Positions 1 to 6,837 of a stretch of 64,000 nt of DNA are shown here, piece by piece. A program made the position numbers and the translations under genes. The DNA lies in contig MNQT01000022.1 of assembly GCA_001915575.1 (NCBI GenBank), forward strand, positions 1-64,000. Direction: 5' to 3'. Under the pieces are notes generated by a model. That model searched no databases, had not been told where the DNA came from, and saw only the letters and a list, made by a program, of their open reading frames with translations. Every line of letters starts with the position of its first letter. Position 1 is the first letter of the stretch. The DNA comes from Bacteroides sp. CAG:1060_57_27 (GTDB lineage Bacteria; Bacteroidota; Bacteroidia; Bacteroidales; UBA932).

Positions 1-23
1 ATGATATGCTATCTTCAAAAGCC

Positions 24-63
24 AAGTGGTTGGTGGAAAGCAGCAGCATTCCACCAACCACTT
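24..63 (+). terminator. Strong hairpin, terminator of an upstream gene
   Basis: A perfect 15-bp stem (arms 24-38 and 49-63) with a 10-base loop is followed by CTTTTG. It probably ends a gene to the left of the window. The remaining bases up to 160 hold no gene and form the leader of the response regulator; a degenerate -7 box (TTTATTTG, 132-139) is the only promoter hint. Confidence 0.75.
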
Positions 64-160
64 TTGTCATTGTCACCAACCAAAAATGTCAATTATACCT
101 ATTTTTCCAATTTCCCTACAAAATTCCTATCTTTATTTGCATTCTGAAAAGCTATGTGCA

Positions 161-850
161 ATGAAGATACTTATCGTAGAGGACGAACCCTCCCTGCAGG
201 AGATGATGACGCGCACGCTGCGTGCGGAGAAACATGTCGTGGAGACTGCCTCGACCTATGCCGAGGCGGAGGACAGGCTTGCGGTCTATGCCTATGACTG
301 CGTGCTGCTCGACATCATGCTCCCTGACGGCGACGGGCTGGGGCTGCTCTCGATGCTCAAGTCCGGCGGCAGGAGGGAGGCGGTGATAATCATTTCGGCC
401 CGGGATTCGCTCGACGACAAGATACGCGGGCTCGAGGACGGTGCCGACGACTACCTGCCGAAGCCGTTCCACCTCGCCGAGCTTTCCGCGAGGATACGCA
501 GCGTGGCCCGCCGCACCATGGGCGGCGGCCGCAACGGAATCACGCTCGGCAACGTGACGGTCGAGCCGGAAAGCTTCCGCGCCACGGTGGGCGGCAGGGA
601 GCTGCCTCTGCTCAAGAAGGAGTTCGACATACTGTCGTATTTCATGCAGCGTCCGGGTCATGTCATAGACAAGGCTGTGCTTGCCGAGGCGGTGTGGGGC
701 GACCATGTCGACCAGGCGGACAACTTCAATTTCGTGTATTCGCAGATGAAGAACCTGCGTCGCAAGCTCGAGGAGGCCGGGGCGACGATAGAGCTGAAGG
801 CGGTCTACGGCTTCGGCTACAAGCTCGTATCCGAGGACGGGGAACAATGA
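161..850 (+). CDS. OmpR/PhoB-family response regulator
   Basis: A 229-residue cytoplasmic DNA-binding response regulator. The receiver domain (about 1-115) has the acidic pair in VEDEP, phospho-acceptor D51 in LLDIMLPDGDG and the conserved lysine in YLPKPFH. A winged-helix Trans_reg_C domain (about 130-225) includes EFDILSYFMQRPG and the closing YGFGYKL. The reading frame is open further upstream, but MKILIVEDEP is the canonical N-terminus, so ATG 161 is chosen. The kinase follows 91 bp downstream on the same strand and is the likely partner. The three exported PepSY-like genes beyond it are likely regulon members; that link is inferred from gene order and an 11-bp direct repeat in front of them. 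Confidence 0.95.
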   Translation: MKILIVEDEPSLQEMMTRTLRAEKHVVETASTYAEAEDRLAVYAYDCVLLDIMLPDGDGLGLLSMLKSGGRREAVIIISARDSLDDKIRGLEDGADDYLPKPFHLAELSARIRSVARRTMGGGRNGITLGNVTVEPESFRATVGGRELPLLKKEFDILSYFMQRPGHVIDKAVLAEAVWGDHVDQADNFNFVYSQMKNLRRKLEEAGATIELKAVYGFGYKLVSEDGEQ

Positions 851-860
851 TGCGCGGAAG

Positions 861-923
861 GCTTCCGGAAATGTAGTACCGGCTTCCGGAAGTGTAGTAC
901 CGGTGTCTGGAAGTGCATGAACG
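861..923 (+). repeat. Three tandem 21-bp repeats between regulator and kinase
   Basis: Units at 861-881, 882-902 and 903-923 are each 21 bp. The first two differ at one position; the third is more diverged but keeps the GGAAGTG core. They fill most of the gap between the regulator stop and the kinase start. The period equals two helical turns, which would suit tandem protein sites, but a decayed coding remnant or neutral repeat is equally possible. Confidence 0.7.
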
Positions 924-941
924 GGTGATAGGAGAAAGCAT

Positions 942-2228
942 ATGAAACTGATATACAGAATAGCCCTGCGCCTGTCGCTGCTGCTCGTACCGCTGATTGC
1001 GATATGGGCGGTGGTCTTCTATTTCACTATGGTGAGCGAGATAAACGATGAGGCGGACGATGCGCTCGAGGACTATTCCGAAGTCCTGATATTGCGTCTG
1101 CTCGGCGGCGAGGAGCTCCCCTCGAGCGGAGACGGGACCAACAACAGCTATTCGGTGACTACCGTGAGCGAGGAATACGCGACTTCCCGCCGCGCGATTA
1201 GCTATCACGATGCCGAGGTGTACATCCCCGAAAAAAGGGAGACCGAGCCTGCGCGCGTGCTTGTGACTATCTTCCCCGACAGGAACGGGGACTGGCATGA
1301 ACTCCGCGTGTCGATGCCTACCTTCGAGAGGCAGGATCTCCAGGGAACCGTGCTCCGCTGGGTGGTGCTGCTGTATTTTGTGCTGCTGGCGATATGCCTC
1401 GGAACGACGCTCTGGGTGTTCCGGAAAAGCATGCGCCCGCTGTATGCGCTGCTCGGCTGGCTCGACGCCTACTCTCCGGGCAAGGCCCCGGAGCCCGTTC
1501 CGAACGATACCGATATCGAGGAGTTCATGCGTCTGAATACTGCGGCGCAGCAGGCGGTGGAGCGTTTCGAGAAGCTGCTCGGACAGCAGAAGGAGTTCAT
1601 AGGAAACGCGTCGCACGAGCTCCAGACACCTCTCGCCGTGCTCCAGGGCCGACTGGAATATCTTGTCTCGAACGGGAACCTGAGCGAGGAGATGCTCTCC
1701 GAGGCATCGAAGATGCAGGCCGCCCTCAGCCGCATCATACGCCTGAACAAGGCTCTGCTGCTGCTCGCCAGGATCGAGAACGGGCAGTTCCCGGAAAGCA
1801 GCGTCGTCGACATTGCGGTGCTGCTCAGGGAGCAGCAGGAACTGTATGCCGAGATATATGCCGACCGTCATATTTCCTGCCGCCTCACCCTCCCGGAAAG
1901 CTTCCCCGTCCGTATGAACGAGTCCCTTGCGTCGGTGCTCGTCACCAATCTGCTGAAGAACGCGTATGTACATGGAGCCGAAGGCTCTATGGTCGAAGTA
2001 GTCCTCGCGGACGGGGTGCTGGACATTTCCGGCGAAGGCGGCGCCGCCCTGGACGCGGAGCATATCTTCGAACGCTTCTACCAGGGCGGGAAGAAGAAGG
2101 AAGGCTCCACGGGGCTCGGCCTCGCCCTTGTCAAGGCCGTCTCCGACAGCTACGGAATGGCCGTCGAATACCGGTATTCGGACTGCCGTCACCACTTCCT
2201 GCTGCCGCTTGGAAAAATTTCCGTCTGA
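942..2228 (+). CDS. Membrane sensor histidine kinase (HisKA/HATPase)
   Basis: A 428-residue inner-membrane sensor kinase. A membrane segment (about 7-30), a small periplasmic sensor (about 31-138) and a second segment (about 141-160) precede the HisKA domain with H225 in GNASHELQTPLAV. The HATPase domain shows the N-box NLLKNA (about 336-341) and the glycine-rich STGLGLALVK. The segment FERFY and the weak G1 box resemble other Bacteroidetes kinases of this class. A good ribosome-binding stretch (GGAGAAAG) lies before ATG 942. It is expected to phosphorylate D51 of the upstream regulator; the signal is unknown, although the PepSY-like proteins downstream could be periplasmic accessories. Confidence 0.94.
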   Translation: MKLIYRIALRLSLLLVPLIAIWAVVFYFTMVSEINDEADDALEDYSEVLILRLLGGEELPSSGDGTNNSYSVTTVSEEYATSRRAISYHDAEVYIPEKRETEPARVLVTIFPDRNGDWHELRVSMPTFERQDLQGTVLRWVVLLYFVLLAICLGTTLWVFRKSMRPLYALLGWLDAYSPGKAPEPVPNDTDIEEFMRLNTAAQQAVERFEKLLGQQKEFIGNASHELQTPLAVLQGRLEYLVSNGNLSEEMLSEASKMQAALSRIIRLNKALLLLARIENGQFPESSVVDIAVLLREQQELYAEIYADRHISCRLTLPESFPVRMNESLASVLVTNLLKNAYVHGAEGSMVEVVLADGVLDISGEGGAALDAEHIFERFYQGGKKKEGSTGLGLALVKAVSDSYGMAVEYRYSDCRHHFLLPLGKISV

Positions 2229-2250
2229 TTTTCGGAAAACAGTCCCTTTT

Positions 2251-2284
2251 TACAGTTTCGCTACAGAATCGCCTGCTACCTTTG
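2251..2284 (+). promoter_or_regulatory. Promoter with 11-bp-spaced direct repeat
   Basis: A Bacteroidetes -7 box TACCTTTG lies at 2277-2284. Upstream, TACAG occurs at 2251-2255 and again at 2262-2266, a period of exactly 11 bp, as in binding sites of OmpR-family regulators. The promoter would drive the first PepSY-like gene (start 2305). The assignment to the neighbouring regulator is inferred. Confidence 0.55.
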
Positions 2285-2304
2285 CATCGTAAAACGATAC
2301 CGAG

Positions 2305-2751
2305 ATGAAAAGGACGACGATACTCTGCTTTATTGTGATGCTGCTCTCTGCTCTGCCCGCATTTGCGGAGGCCGACCACGACAGGCCGGTTTCTATCGGC
2401 GAGATGCCCGCGGCCGCAAGGGAGTTCATCGCCCGGCACTTTCCGGAAGCGAAGGTTGCGCTCGCAAAAATGGAGAGGGACTTCCCCGATGTCAGCTACG
2501 AGGTGATCTTCACTATCGGGGTCAAGCTCGAGTTCGACGGCGGAGGGGAGTGGACCAAGGTTTCATGCAAGTATTCTCCCATGCCGGAAGGAATAGTTCC
2601 GGAGCCGCTGGAGATGAAATCGGCAGAGCTTTACCCCGGCGTCCCGGTAATCGAGATCGAAAGGGAGCGCCGCGAAATCGAGCTGAAGCTCGCCAACGGA
2701 ATGGAACTGACGTTCAGCCCTGACGGACGGCTGCTCGATATCGACGACTGA
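2305..2751 (+). CDS. Exported PepSY-like protein, copy 1
   Basis: A 148-residue protein with a cleavable signal peptide (about 1-21, ending AFA) and two PepSY-like repeats of the DUF2874/PepSY_like family: helix-strand units around MPAAAREFIARHFPEAK and the closing LANGMELTFSPDG..LLDIDD. The family is common in the Bacteroidetes periplasm, often next to two-component systems; no enzymatic role is established. It is the first of three tandem paralogues and probably their most upstream transcribed member. The alternation of strands rich in acidic and basic residues (EIERERREIELKLANG) is seen in all three copies. Confidence 0.85.
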   Translation: MKRTTILCFIVMLLSALPAFAEADHDRPVSIGEMPAAAREFIARHFPEAKVALAKMERDFPDVSYEVIFTIGVKLEFDGGGEWTKVSCKYSPMPEGIVPEPLEMKSAELYPGVPVIEIERERREIELKLANGMELTFSPDGRLLDIDD

Positions 2752-2804
2752 CAATAAATACTATACATTAATTAGACAAGTCAAACGATAAAAACATCAG
2801 AATC

Positions 2805-3248
2805 ATGAAAAAGACCATCATCGCAGCTTTCATGCTGCTCGCCGGAATCACTTCCGCAAAGGCCGACAACGACCGTCCCATCAACCTCGACCAGCTTCCC
2901 AAGGCTTCGCAGGAATTCCTCGCAGAGCACTTCTCCGGCCTCCAGCTGGCTTTCGCCACCGAAGACCGCAAATACATCGGCAGCGAATACGAAGTCGTCT
3001 ACACCGACCGTACCGAGGTGGAATTCAATACTGAAGGAGAATGGACTTCTGTCGAGCGCAGGTACGATGCCGTTCCCGCCGGAATCGTCCCCGCCGAGAT
3101 AACCAGATATCTCGATACGCTCGAGTTTGCCAAAGGCCAGCAGATCCGCAAGATCAGCCACAACCGCTTCGAGTGGGAAGTGGAACTCTCGAACGGACTG
3201 GAGATAGAGTTCGACACCAGGTTCAACGTAATCGGAATCGACGACTGA
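2805..3248 (+). CDS. Exported PepSY-like protein, copy 2
   Basis: A 147-residue paralogue of the upstream protein, with a signal peptide (about 1-20, ending AKA) and the same two-repeat plan: QLPKASQEFLAEHF, then EVVYTDRTEVEFNTEGEWTSVE, then the closing ELSNGLEIEFDTRFNVIGIDD. A 53-bp gap separates it from copy 1. The conserved EWT motif and the IDD end mark it as the same family. No promoter of its own is convincing, so it is probably co-transcribed with copy 1. Function is unknown beyond a periplasmic location. Confidence 0.85.
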   Translation: MKKTIIAAFMLLAGITSAKADNDRPINLDQLPKASQEFLAEHFSGLQLAFATEDRKYIGSEYEVVYTDRTEVEFNTEGEWTSVERRYDAVPAGIVPAEITRYLDTLEFAKGQQIRKISHNRFEWEVELSNGLEIEFDTRFNVIGIDD

Positions 3249-3249
3249 T

Positions 3250-3729
3250 ATGTCCGGCATCCGCGCATCTTTCCTTGACAGGAAACGGATCATGGTTATC
3301 GCAGCAGCGGCGGCCGTAGTGGCCGCCCTCGCTGTTGCCGGAAGCGTGGAGACGAAAAAGCCCGTGCAGGCTGACGGACTGCCGCAGGCTGCACAGACTT
3401 TCATCGCTACGCATTGTGCCGGAGAAGTTCCCGTCCTCGTCCTCAGGGAATATGACGACTTCAGGCGCAGCTACGAGGCCACCCTTGTCGACGGCACCAA
3501 GATCAAGTTCCGCCGCAGCGGCGAGTGGACATCCTTCGAAAGCCATGCGAGGCCTGTGCCTGCAGCGTTGATTCCTGCACAGGTGACAGAATATGTCGGG
3601 ACGAACTTCCCCGGAGCCGTCGTGAAGCATATTTCGAGAGAGCGCAGAGAAATCGAAGTAGGGCTCGACAACAGGGTGGAACTGACTTTCGATACGAGGA
3701 CTTTCCTGCTCACCGACTTCGACGATTAG
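3250..3729 (+). CDS. PepSY-like protein, copy 3, possibly membrane-anchored
   Basis: A 159-residue third paralogue beginning one base after the stop of copy 2. It keeps the PepSY-like core (GLPQAAQTFIATHC, GEWTSFESHARPVP, LDNRVELTFDTRTF) and the acidic C-terminus FDD. Its N-terminus differs: a charged stretch is followed by an alanine/valine-rich hydrophobic segment without a clear cleavage site, so it may be anchored in the membrane. ATG 3292, preceded by AGGAAACGG, would give a shorter and more signal-like N-terminus and is a serious alternative start. Its stop overlaps the stop of the convergent repressor gene. Confidence 0.8.
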   Translation: MSGIRASFLDRKRIMVIAAAAAVVAALAVAGSVETKKPVQADGLPQAAQTFIATHCAGEVPVLVLREYDDFRRSYEATLVDGTKIKFRRSGEWTSFESHARPVPAALIPAQVTEYVGTNFPGAVVKHISRERREIEVGLDNRVELTFDTRTFLLTDFDD

Positions 3730-4010
3730 AACTTCAGGTATTCCCTGAGGTCGGAGACATATTCTTCCATAGCCTTCCTGCCGCGTTCCGTGATACGGCA
3801 GGAAGTGCGTGTCTTCCGGCCCACGAACTCCTTGCGGACTTCGATATATCCTGCCTCGGAGAGCTTGTCTATCTGGACGCTGAGGTTCCCGGCACTTGCT
3901 CCTGTCTGTTCCCTGAGCCAGGTGAAGTCAGCCTCCTCCACCGAAAGCAGCAGTGTCATTATCGACAGCCGTAACTGGGAGTGGATTATGGGATTCAGCT
4001 CCTTCAGCAT
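3726..4010 (-). CDS. Winged-helix transcriptional regulator (HTH_34 type)
   Basis: A 94-residue single-domain winged-helix protein of the MarR/ArsR-like group (HTH_34). The recognition region is TSxxNLSVQIDKLSEAGYIEVRK-like (here GASAGNLSVQIDKLSEAGYI), followed by a basic wing (FVGRKTRTSCRITERGRKAMEEY). Such proteins usually repress a neighbouring membrane-protein gene and themselves. Its start overlaps the end of the upstream membrane-protein gene by 7 bp, so the two are translationally coupled. The inverted repeat at 4640-4740 is the likely operator. Confidence 0.88.
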   Translation of the reverse strand: MLKELNPIIHSQLRLSIMTLLLSVEEADFTWLREQTGASAGNLSVQIDKLSEAGYIEVRKEFVGRKTRTSCRITERGRKAMEEYVSDLREYLKF

Positions 4011-4621
4011 GACCCGGAACTCCTATGGTTGATGATATGGCCGGGAATTACCAGCGAGAACAGGAAGCTGAACCCTCCGGCAAGGTTCCAGACCGGGAGG
4101 TAGCCGTCACCGGAGACCATTCCGGAGAGCAGCAGGACAGGCATCACGAAGGCTATGGTCGTCATTCCTACGATGCTGCCCTCACCTATAGTCAGTCCCG
4201 TGATCAGCGTTCCGGTGCACACGAATATCAGAGCGAGAGGGAGCATAAGCATGAGGTTTATCGTCCCGCTTCCGAATCCCGAACCCAATATCACCGCGAG
4301 CGACAGCACCATAAGCATCAGCACTACCTTCCATGTGTTCGTGAGCATCCTGTCGATATAGCTCGTGACTTCCGGCTTGCTGTCGCGGTCTTTGGCCCAC
4401 AGCACTATCGCAGGGATGAACATCAGCATCCACAACAGGTTCCATGCCCAACTCCCGCTGAAGCGGGTCAGCAGGAAGGTGGCCGCCGAAATGGCGATAG
4501 AGGTGTAGCCGTAATAGAGGAAGGGGTTGCCGCTTCCTTTCTGCAGTCTCTGCCTGCTTGCGCTTATCATCTGAGAAATCAGCTCGAGGCTTTCCTTCTC
4601 GGTAAATTTTCTTTCTTCCAT
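4004..4621 (-). CDS. Multi-pass membrane protein paired with the repressor
   Basis: A 205-residue protein starting MEERKFTEKESLEL; the frame is open further upstream but those residues cover the promoter and are not protein-like. A cytoplasmic N-terminal segment (about 1-40, with RQRLQKGSG) is followed by five or six hydrophobic segments in a tight hairpin arrangement, with no enzymatic motif. Gene pairs of a small winged-helix regulator and such a membrane protein are common in Bacteroidetes, but I cannot name a function. It is transcribed from the promoter at 4709-4740 as the first gene of a two-gene operon. Confidence 0.8.
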   Translation of the reverse strand: MEERKFTEKESLELISQMISASRQRLQKGSGNPFLYYGYTSIAISAATFLLTRFSGSWAWNLLWMLMFIPAIVLWAKDRDSKPEVTSYIDRMLTNTWKVVLMLMVLSLAVILGSGFGSGTINLMLMLPLALIFVCTGTLITGLTIGEGSIVGMTTIAFVMPVLLLSGMVSGDGYLPVWNLAGGFSFLFSLVIPGHIINHRSSGSC

Positions 4622-4639
4622 AAATGAAGTCGGATTTAA

Positions 4640-4740
4640 TGGTTTATAAAATAAACTGTCGGCGCCTTGAAAAAGCGGAGAGTGCGCATCTCTTCCGCTT
4701 TCTCTGTACAAATATAAACCATTTTATTTTATAAACCAAA
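4640..4740 (-). promoter_or_regulatory. Promoter and probable operator of the winged-helix operon
   Basis: On the minus strand a consensus promoter is visible: -33 TTTG at 4737-4740, a 20-bp spacer, and -7 TATATTTG at 4709-4716. The spacer carries TGGTTTATAAAATAAA (4723-4738), and an exact inverted copy of these 16 bases lies at 4640-4655 in the leader. A further half-site GGTTTATA overlaps the -7 box. This arrangement suits autorepression by the winged-helix protein. Confidence 0.7.
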
Positions 4741-4758
4741 ATTAATTCAAAAACTTTA

Positions 4759-4766
4759 TATCTTTG
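4759..4766 (+). promoter_or_regulatory. -7 box of the EamA transporter gene
   Basis: TATCTTTG matches the Bacteroidetes -7 consensus TAnnTTTG, 27 bp before the ATG of the transporter gene. No clear -33 element is seen; the repressor operator lies immediately upstream and could affect this promoter as well. Confidence 0.5.
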
Positions 4767-4792
4767 CGCCCGCAATCTTAGTTGGGAAGTGT

Positions 4793-5710
4793 ATGGGAAA
4801 GTTCAAGGGCGTCCTCTATGGAATGGCCACGTCTGTCACGTTCGGCCTGATTCCGCTGTTCACCCTTCCGCTGATAGGGAAGGGAATGGGATATGATTCG
4901 ATTCTGTTCTACCGTTTCCTGTTCGCGTCGCTTGCGCTCGCGGGAGTGATGCTGGTCAAGGGCGAATCGTTCCGCATTACGGAGAGGGATCTTCCTACCT
5001 TCGTCCTGCTGGCGTTCTTCTACACCTTCTCGTCGCTTTTCCTGCTCTGCGGCTACGGCTATATGGGCGCCGGCGTCGCGACGACCCTGCATTTCACCTA
5101 TCCGGTGTTCGTGACCCTGCTGATGCTGCTTCTGTTCAGGGAGAAGGCGTCCTGGCTGACCTGGGTGGCTATCGCGCTCGCCGTCGGCGGTGTGGCGATG
5201 CTCTCGCTGCCCTCGACCGGGATGCAGGCCGATGTCAAGGGAATCATCATAGTCCTGCTGTCGGCGGTCGCATACGGAAGCTACATAGTCGGGGTGAACA
5301 AGTCGAGGGTACACAGCATGAACAGCCGCAAGCTGGCGTTCTATGTGTTCGTGTTCACTACCGTAATCTTTGCCGTCAAGGACATGGCCTCCGGAAGCCT
5401 GCAGCTGCCTCCCGACCCGTCTTCGGTCGGCTGCCTGATACTGCTCGCAGTGCTGCCCACGGTAGTCTCCAACATCACCCTCGTGCTGGCGGTGCAGAAC
5501 ATCGGCGGCACGCTCACATCCGTGCTCGGTGCGCTGGAACCTCTGACGGCCGTGTGCATAGGTGCTCTGGTGTTCGGCGAGGACTTCACGCTGCGTGAGG
5601 GCTTCGGCATACTGCTGGTACTGCTGGCCGTGACCCTGATAATCATGACCGGTGCGATACAGCGCACCCTCGGCAAGGTGTTCAGGAAGACGAGGCCGCG
5701 CCATTCGTAG
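4793..5710 (+). CDS. EamA/DMT-family transporter
   Basis: A 305-residue inner-membrane protein with ten predicted membrane segments arranged as two EamA halves (about 5-135 and 150-285), the second half closing with VLGALEPLTAVCIGALVFGEDF, a hallmark of the drug/metabolite transporter superfamily. The N-terminus GKFKGVLYGMATSVTFGLIPLFTLPL is typical of Bacteroidetes members. The substrate cannot be read from sequence. It is divergent from the winged-helix operon and followed 15 bp later by a GNAT gene, so the two are probably co-transcribed. Confidence 0.9.
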   Translation: MGKFKGVLYGMATSVTFGLIPLFTLPLIGKGMGYDSILFYRFLFASLALAGVMLVKGESFRITERDLPTFVLLAFFYTFSSLFLLCGYGYMGAGVATTLHFTYPVFVTLLMLLLFREKASWLTWVAIALAVGGVAMLSLPSTGMQADVKGIIIVLLSAVAYGSYIVGVNKSRVHSMNSRKLAFYVFVFTTVIFAVKDMASGSLQLPPDPSSVGCLILLAVLPTVVSNITLVLAVQNIGGTLTSVLGALEPLTAVCIGALVFGEDFTLREGFGILLVLLAVTLIIMTGAIQRTLGKVFRKTRPRHS

Positions 5711-5725
5711 AAATAATTTTACGGC

Positions 5726-6238
5726 ATGTCGTTGAAAGAAAAGCTTGCGATACGCCCGGCCGGGCCTGGAGACCTGGATGGGCTGATGCGGATTTTCGCC
5801 TCGGCGCGCAGCTTCATGCGCAGGAGCGGAAACATGCACCAATGGGAGGGTGGATATCCTTCGGAGGCGCTGATGCGTTCGGAAATACTCGCCGGACATT
5901 GCCTTGTATGCGAGACGGAGGACGGCGAGGCGGTCGGGACATTCTGCTTCATCGTGGGTGAGGACCCTACATACCGGATAATAGAGCAGGGTGCATGGCT
6001 GCATCCCGGGCCTTATGGAACGATACACAGGCTGGCTTCCTCTGGAAAGACCGGAGGAGTGGCCGCGGCCTGCTTCGACTGGTGCTGGGAGCGTATCCAC
6101 AACCTGCGCGCTGACACGCATGCCGACAATGCCGTAATGCAGCGCCTGCTCGAGGGAGCGGGTTTTGTCAGATGCGGCATAATCTACACCGACGACGGCT
6201 CTCCGAGGATTGCCTATCAGAAATATGCAGCAGGGTAG
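5726..6238 (+). CDS. GNAT-family N-acetyltransferase
   Basis: A 170-residue cytoplasmic acetyltransferase of the GNAT fold. Visible elements are the N-terminal IRPAGPGDLDGLMRIFASAR, the central strand ending AVGTFCFIVGEDPTY, and the C-terminal LRADTHADNAVMQRLLEGAGFVRCG that forms the acetyl-CoA-side helix and last strands. The usual Q/RxxGxG/A loop is replaced by SSGKTGGVAAACFDWCWE, which is common in the Bacteroidetes subgroup. The acceptor is unknown. Confidence 0.88.
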   Translation: MSLKEKLAIRPAGPGDLDGLMRIFASARSFMRRSGNMHQWEGGYPSEALMRSEILAGHCLVCETEDGEAVGTFCFIVGEDPTYRIIEQGAWLHPGPYGTIHRLASSGKTGGVAAACFDWCWERIHNLRADTHADNAVMQRLLEGAGFVRCGIIYTDDGSPRIAYQKYAAG

Positions 6239-6262
6239 ATTGCTGCCGCAGGAGAGACCTCC

Positions 6263-6706
6263 CTATAGGATCTGGCTGCTGTGGTTCTTCGTGTCCACCT
6301 TGCCGATTGCGTCGATGATTGTCCCGTCTTCGCCTATGACATAGGTCGTGCGCAGCGTGCCGACGGTCTCCCTTCCCATGAACTTCTTCGGCCCCCAGGC
6401 CTCGTAGGCCTTGAGAATCGTGCAGTCGGGGTCTGAAATCAGGTGGAAGGGGAGCGAGTATTTCTCGATGAACTTCCTGTGCGAGGCCTGCGAATCCTTG
6501 CTGACGCCGAGGACCGCATATCCTGCGGCAAGGAACCTCTCGTAGTTGTCCCTCAGGTCGCAGGCCTCGGCGGTGCAGCCGGGAGTGCTGTCCTTGGGGT
6601 AGAAGTAGAGTACCAGCTTCTTTCCGGCGAAGTCGCCGAGCCTTACGGTATTGCCGTTTTCATCAGTTCCCGTGAAGTCGGGAGCCTTGGTGCCTTTCTG
6701 TAACAT
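6263..6706 (-). CDS. bcp: Thioredoxin-dependent peroxiredoxin (Bcp/PrxQ)
   Basis: A 147-residue cytoplasmic peroxiredoxin that reduces hydroperoxides at the expense of thioredoxin. The thioredoxin fold carries the PrxQ signature FYPKDSTPGCTAEACDLRD with peroxidatic C44-region cysteine in PGC and the resolving cysteine five residues later, as in atypical two-cysteine members. Downstream YVIGEDGTIIDAIGKV closes the fold. Length is usual for the family. It is convergent with the GNAT gene. Confidence 0.94.
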   Translation of the reverse strand: MLQKGTKAPDFTGTDENGNTVRLGDFAGKKLVLYFYPKDSTPGCTAEACDLRDNYERFLAAGYAVLGVSKDSQASHRKFIEKYSLPFHLISDPDCTILKAYEAWGPKKFMGRETVGTLRTTYVIGEDGTIIDAIGKVDTKNHSSQIL

Positions 6707-6771
6707 GTTCCCTGGGTCTTTTATGTATGTGAATGCGTAAAGATATGTATTTCCGTGCCGGAAAACAATAC

Positions 6772-6812
6772 AAGATACTCCTGCCGTGCCGGTGCGCGGG
6801 CAGGAGTATCTT
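6772..6812 (-). terminator. Terminator of the susCD operon
   Basis: A perfect 14-bp inverted repeat (6772-6785 and 6799-6812) lies 26 bp past the susD stop, followed on the minus strand by a T-rich stretch (TTGTATTGTTTT). Confidence 0.8.
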
Positions 6813-6837
6813 ACAGAGAAACAGTTAAGTATCGGAA

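Noticed and set aside
726..2195. 489-codon minus-strand frame opposite the histidine kinase
   Set aside because: Antisense shadow created by GC-rich codon use; the plus strand encodes a textbook kinase.
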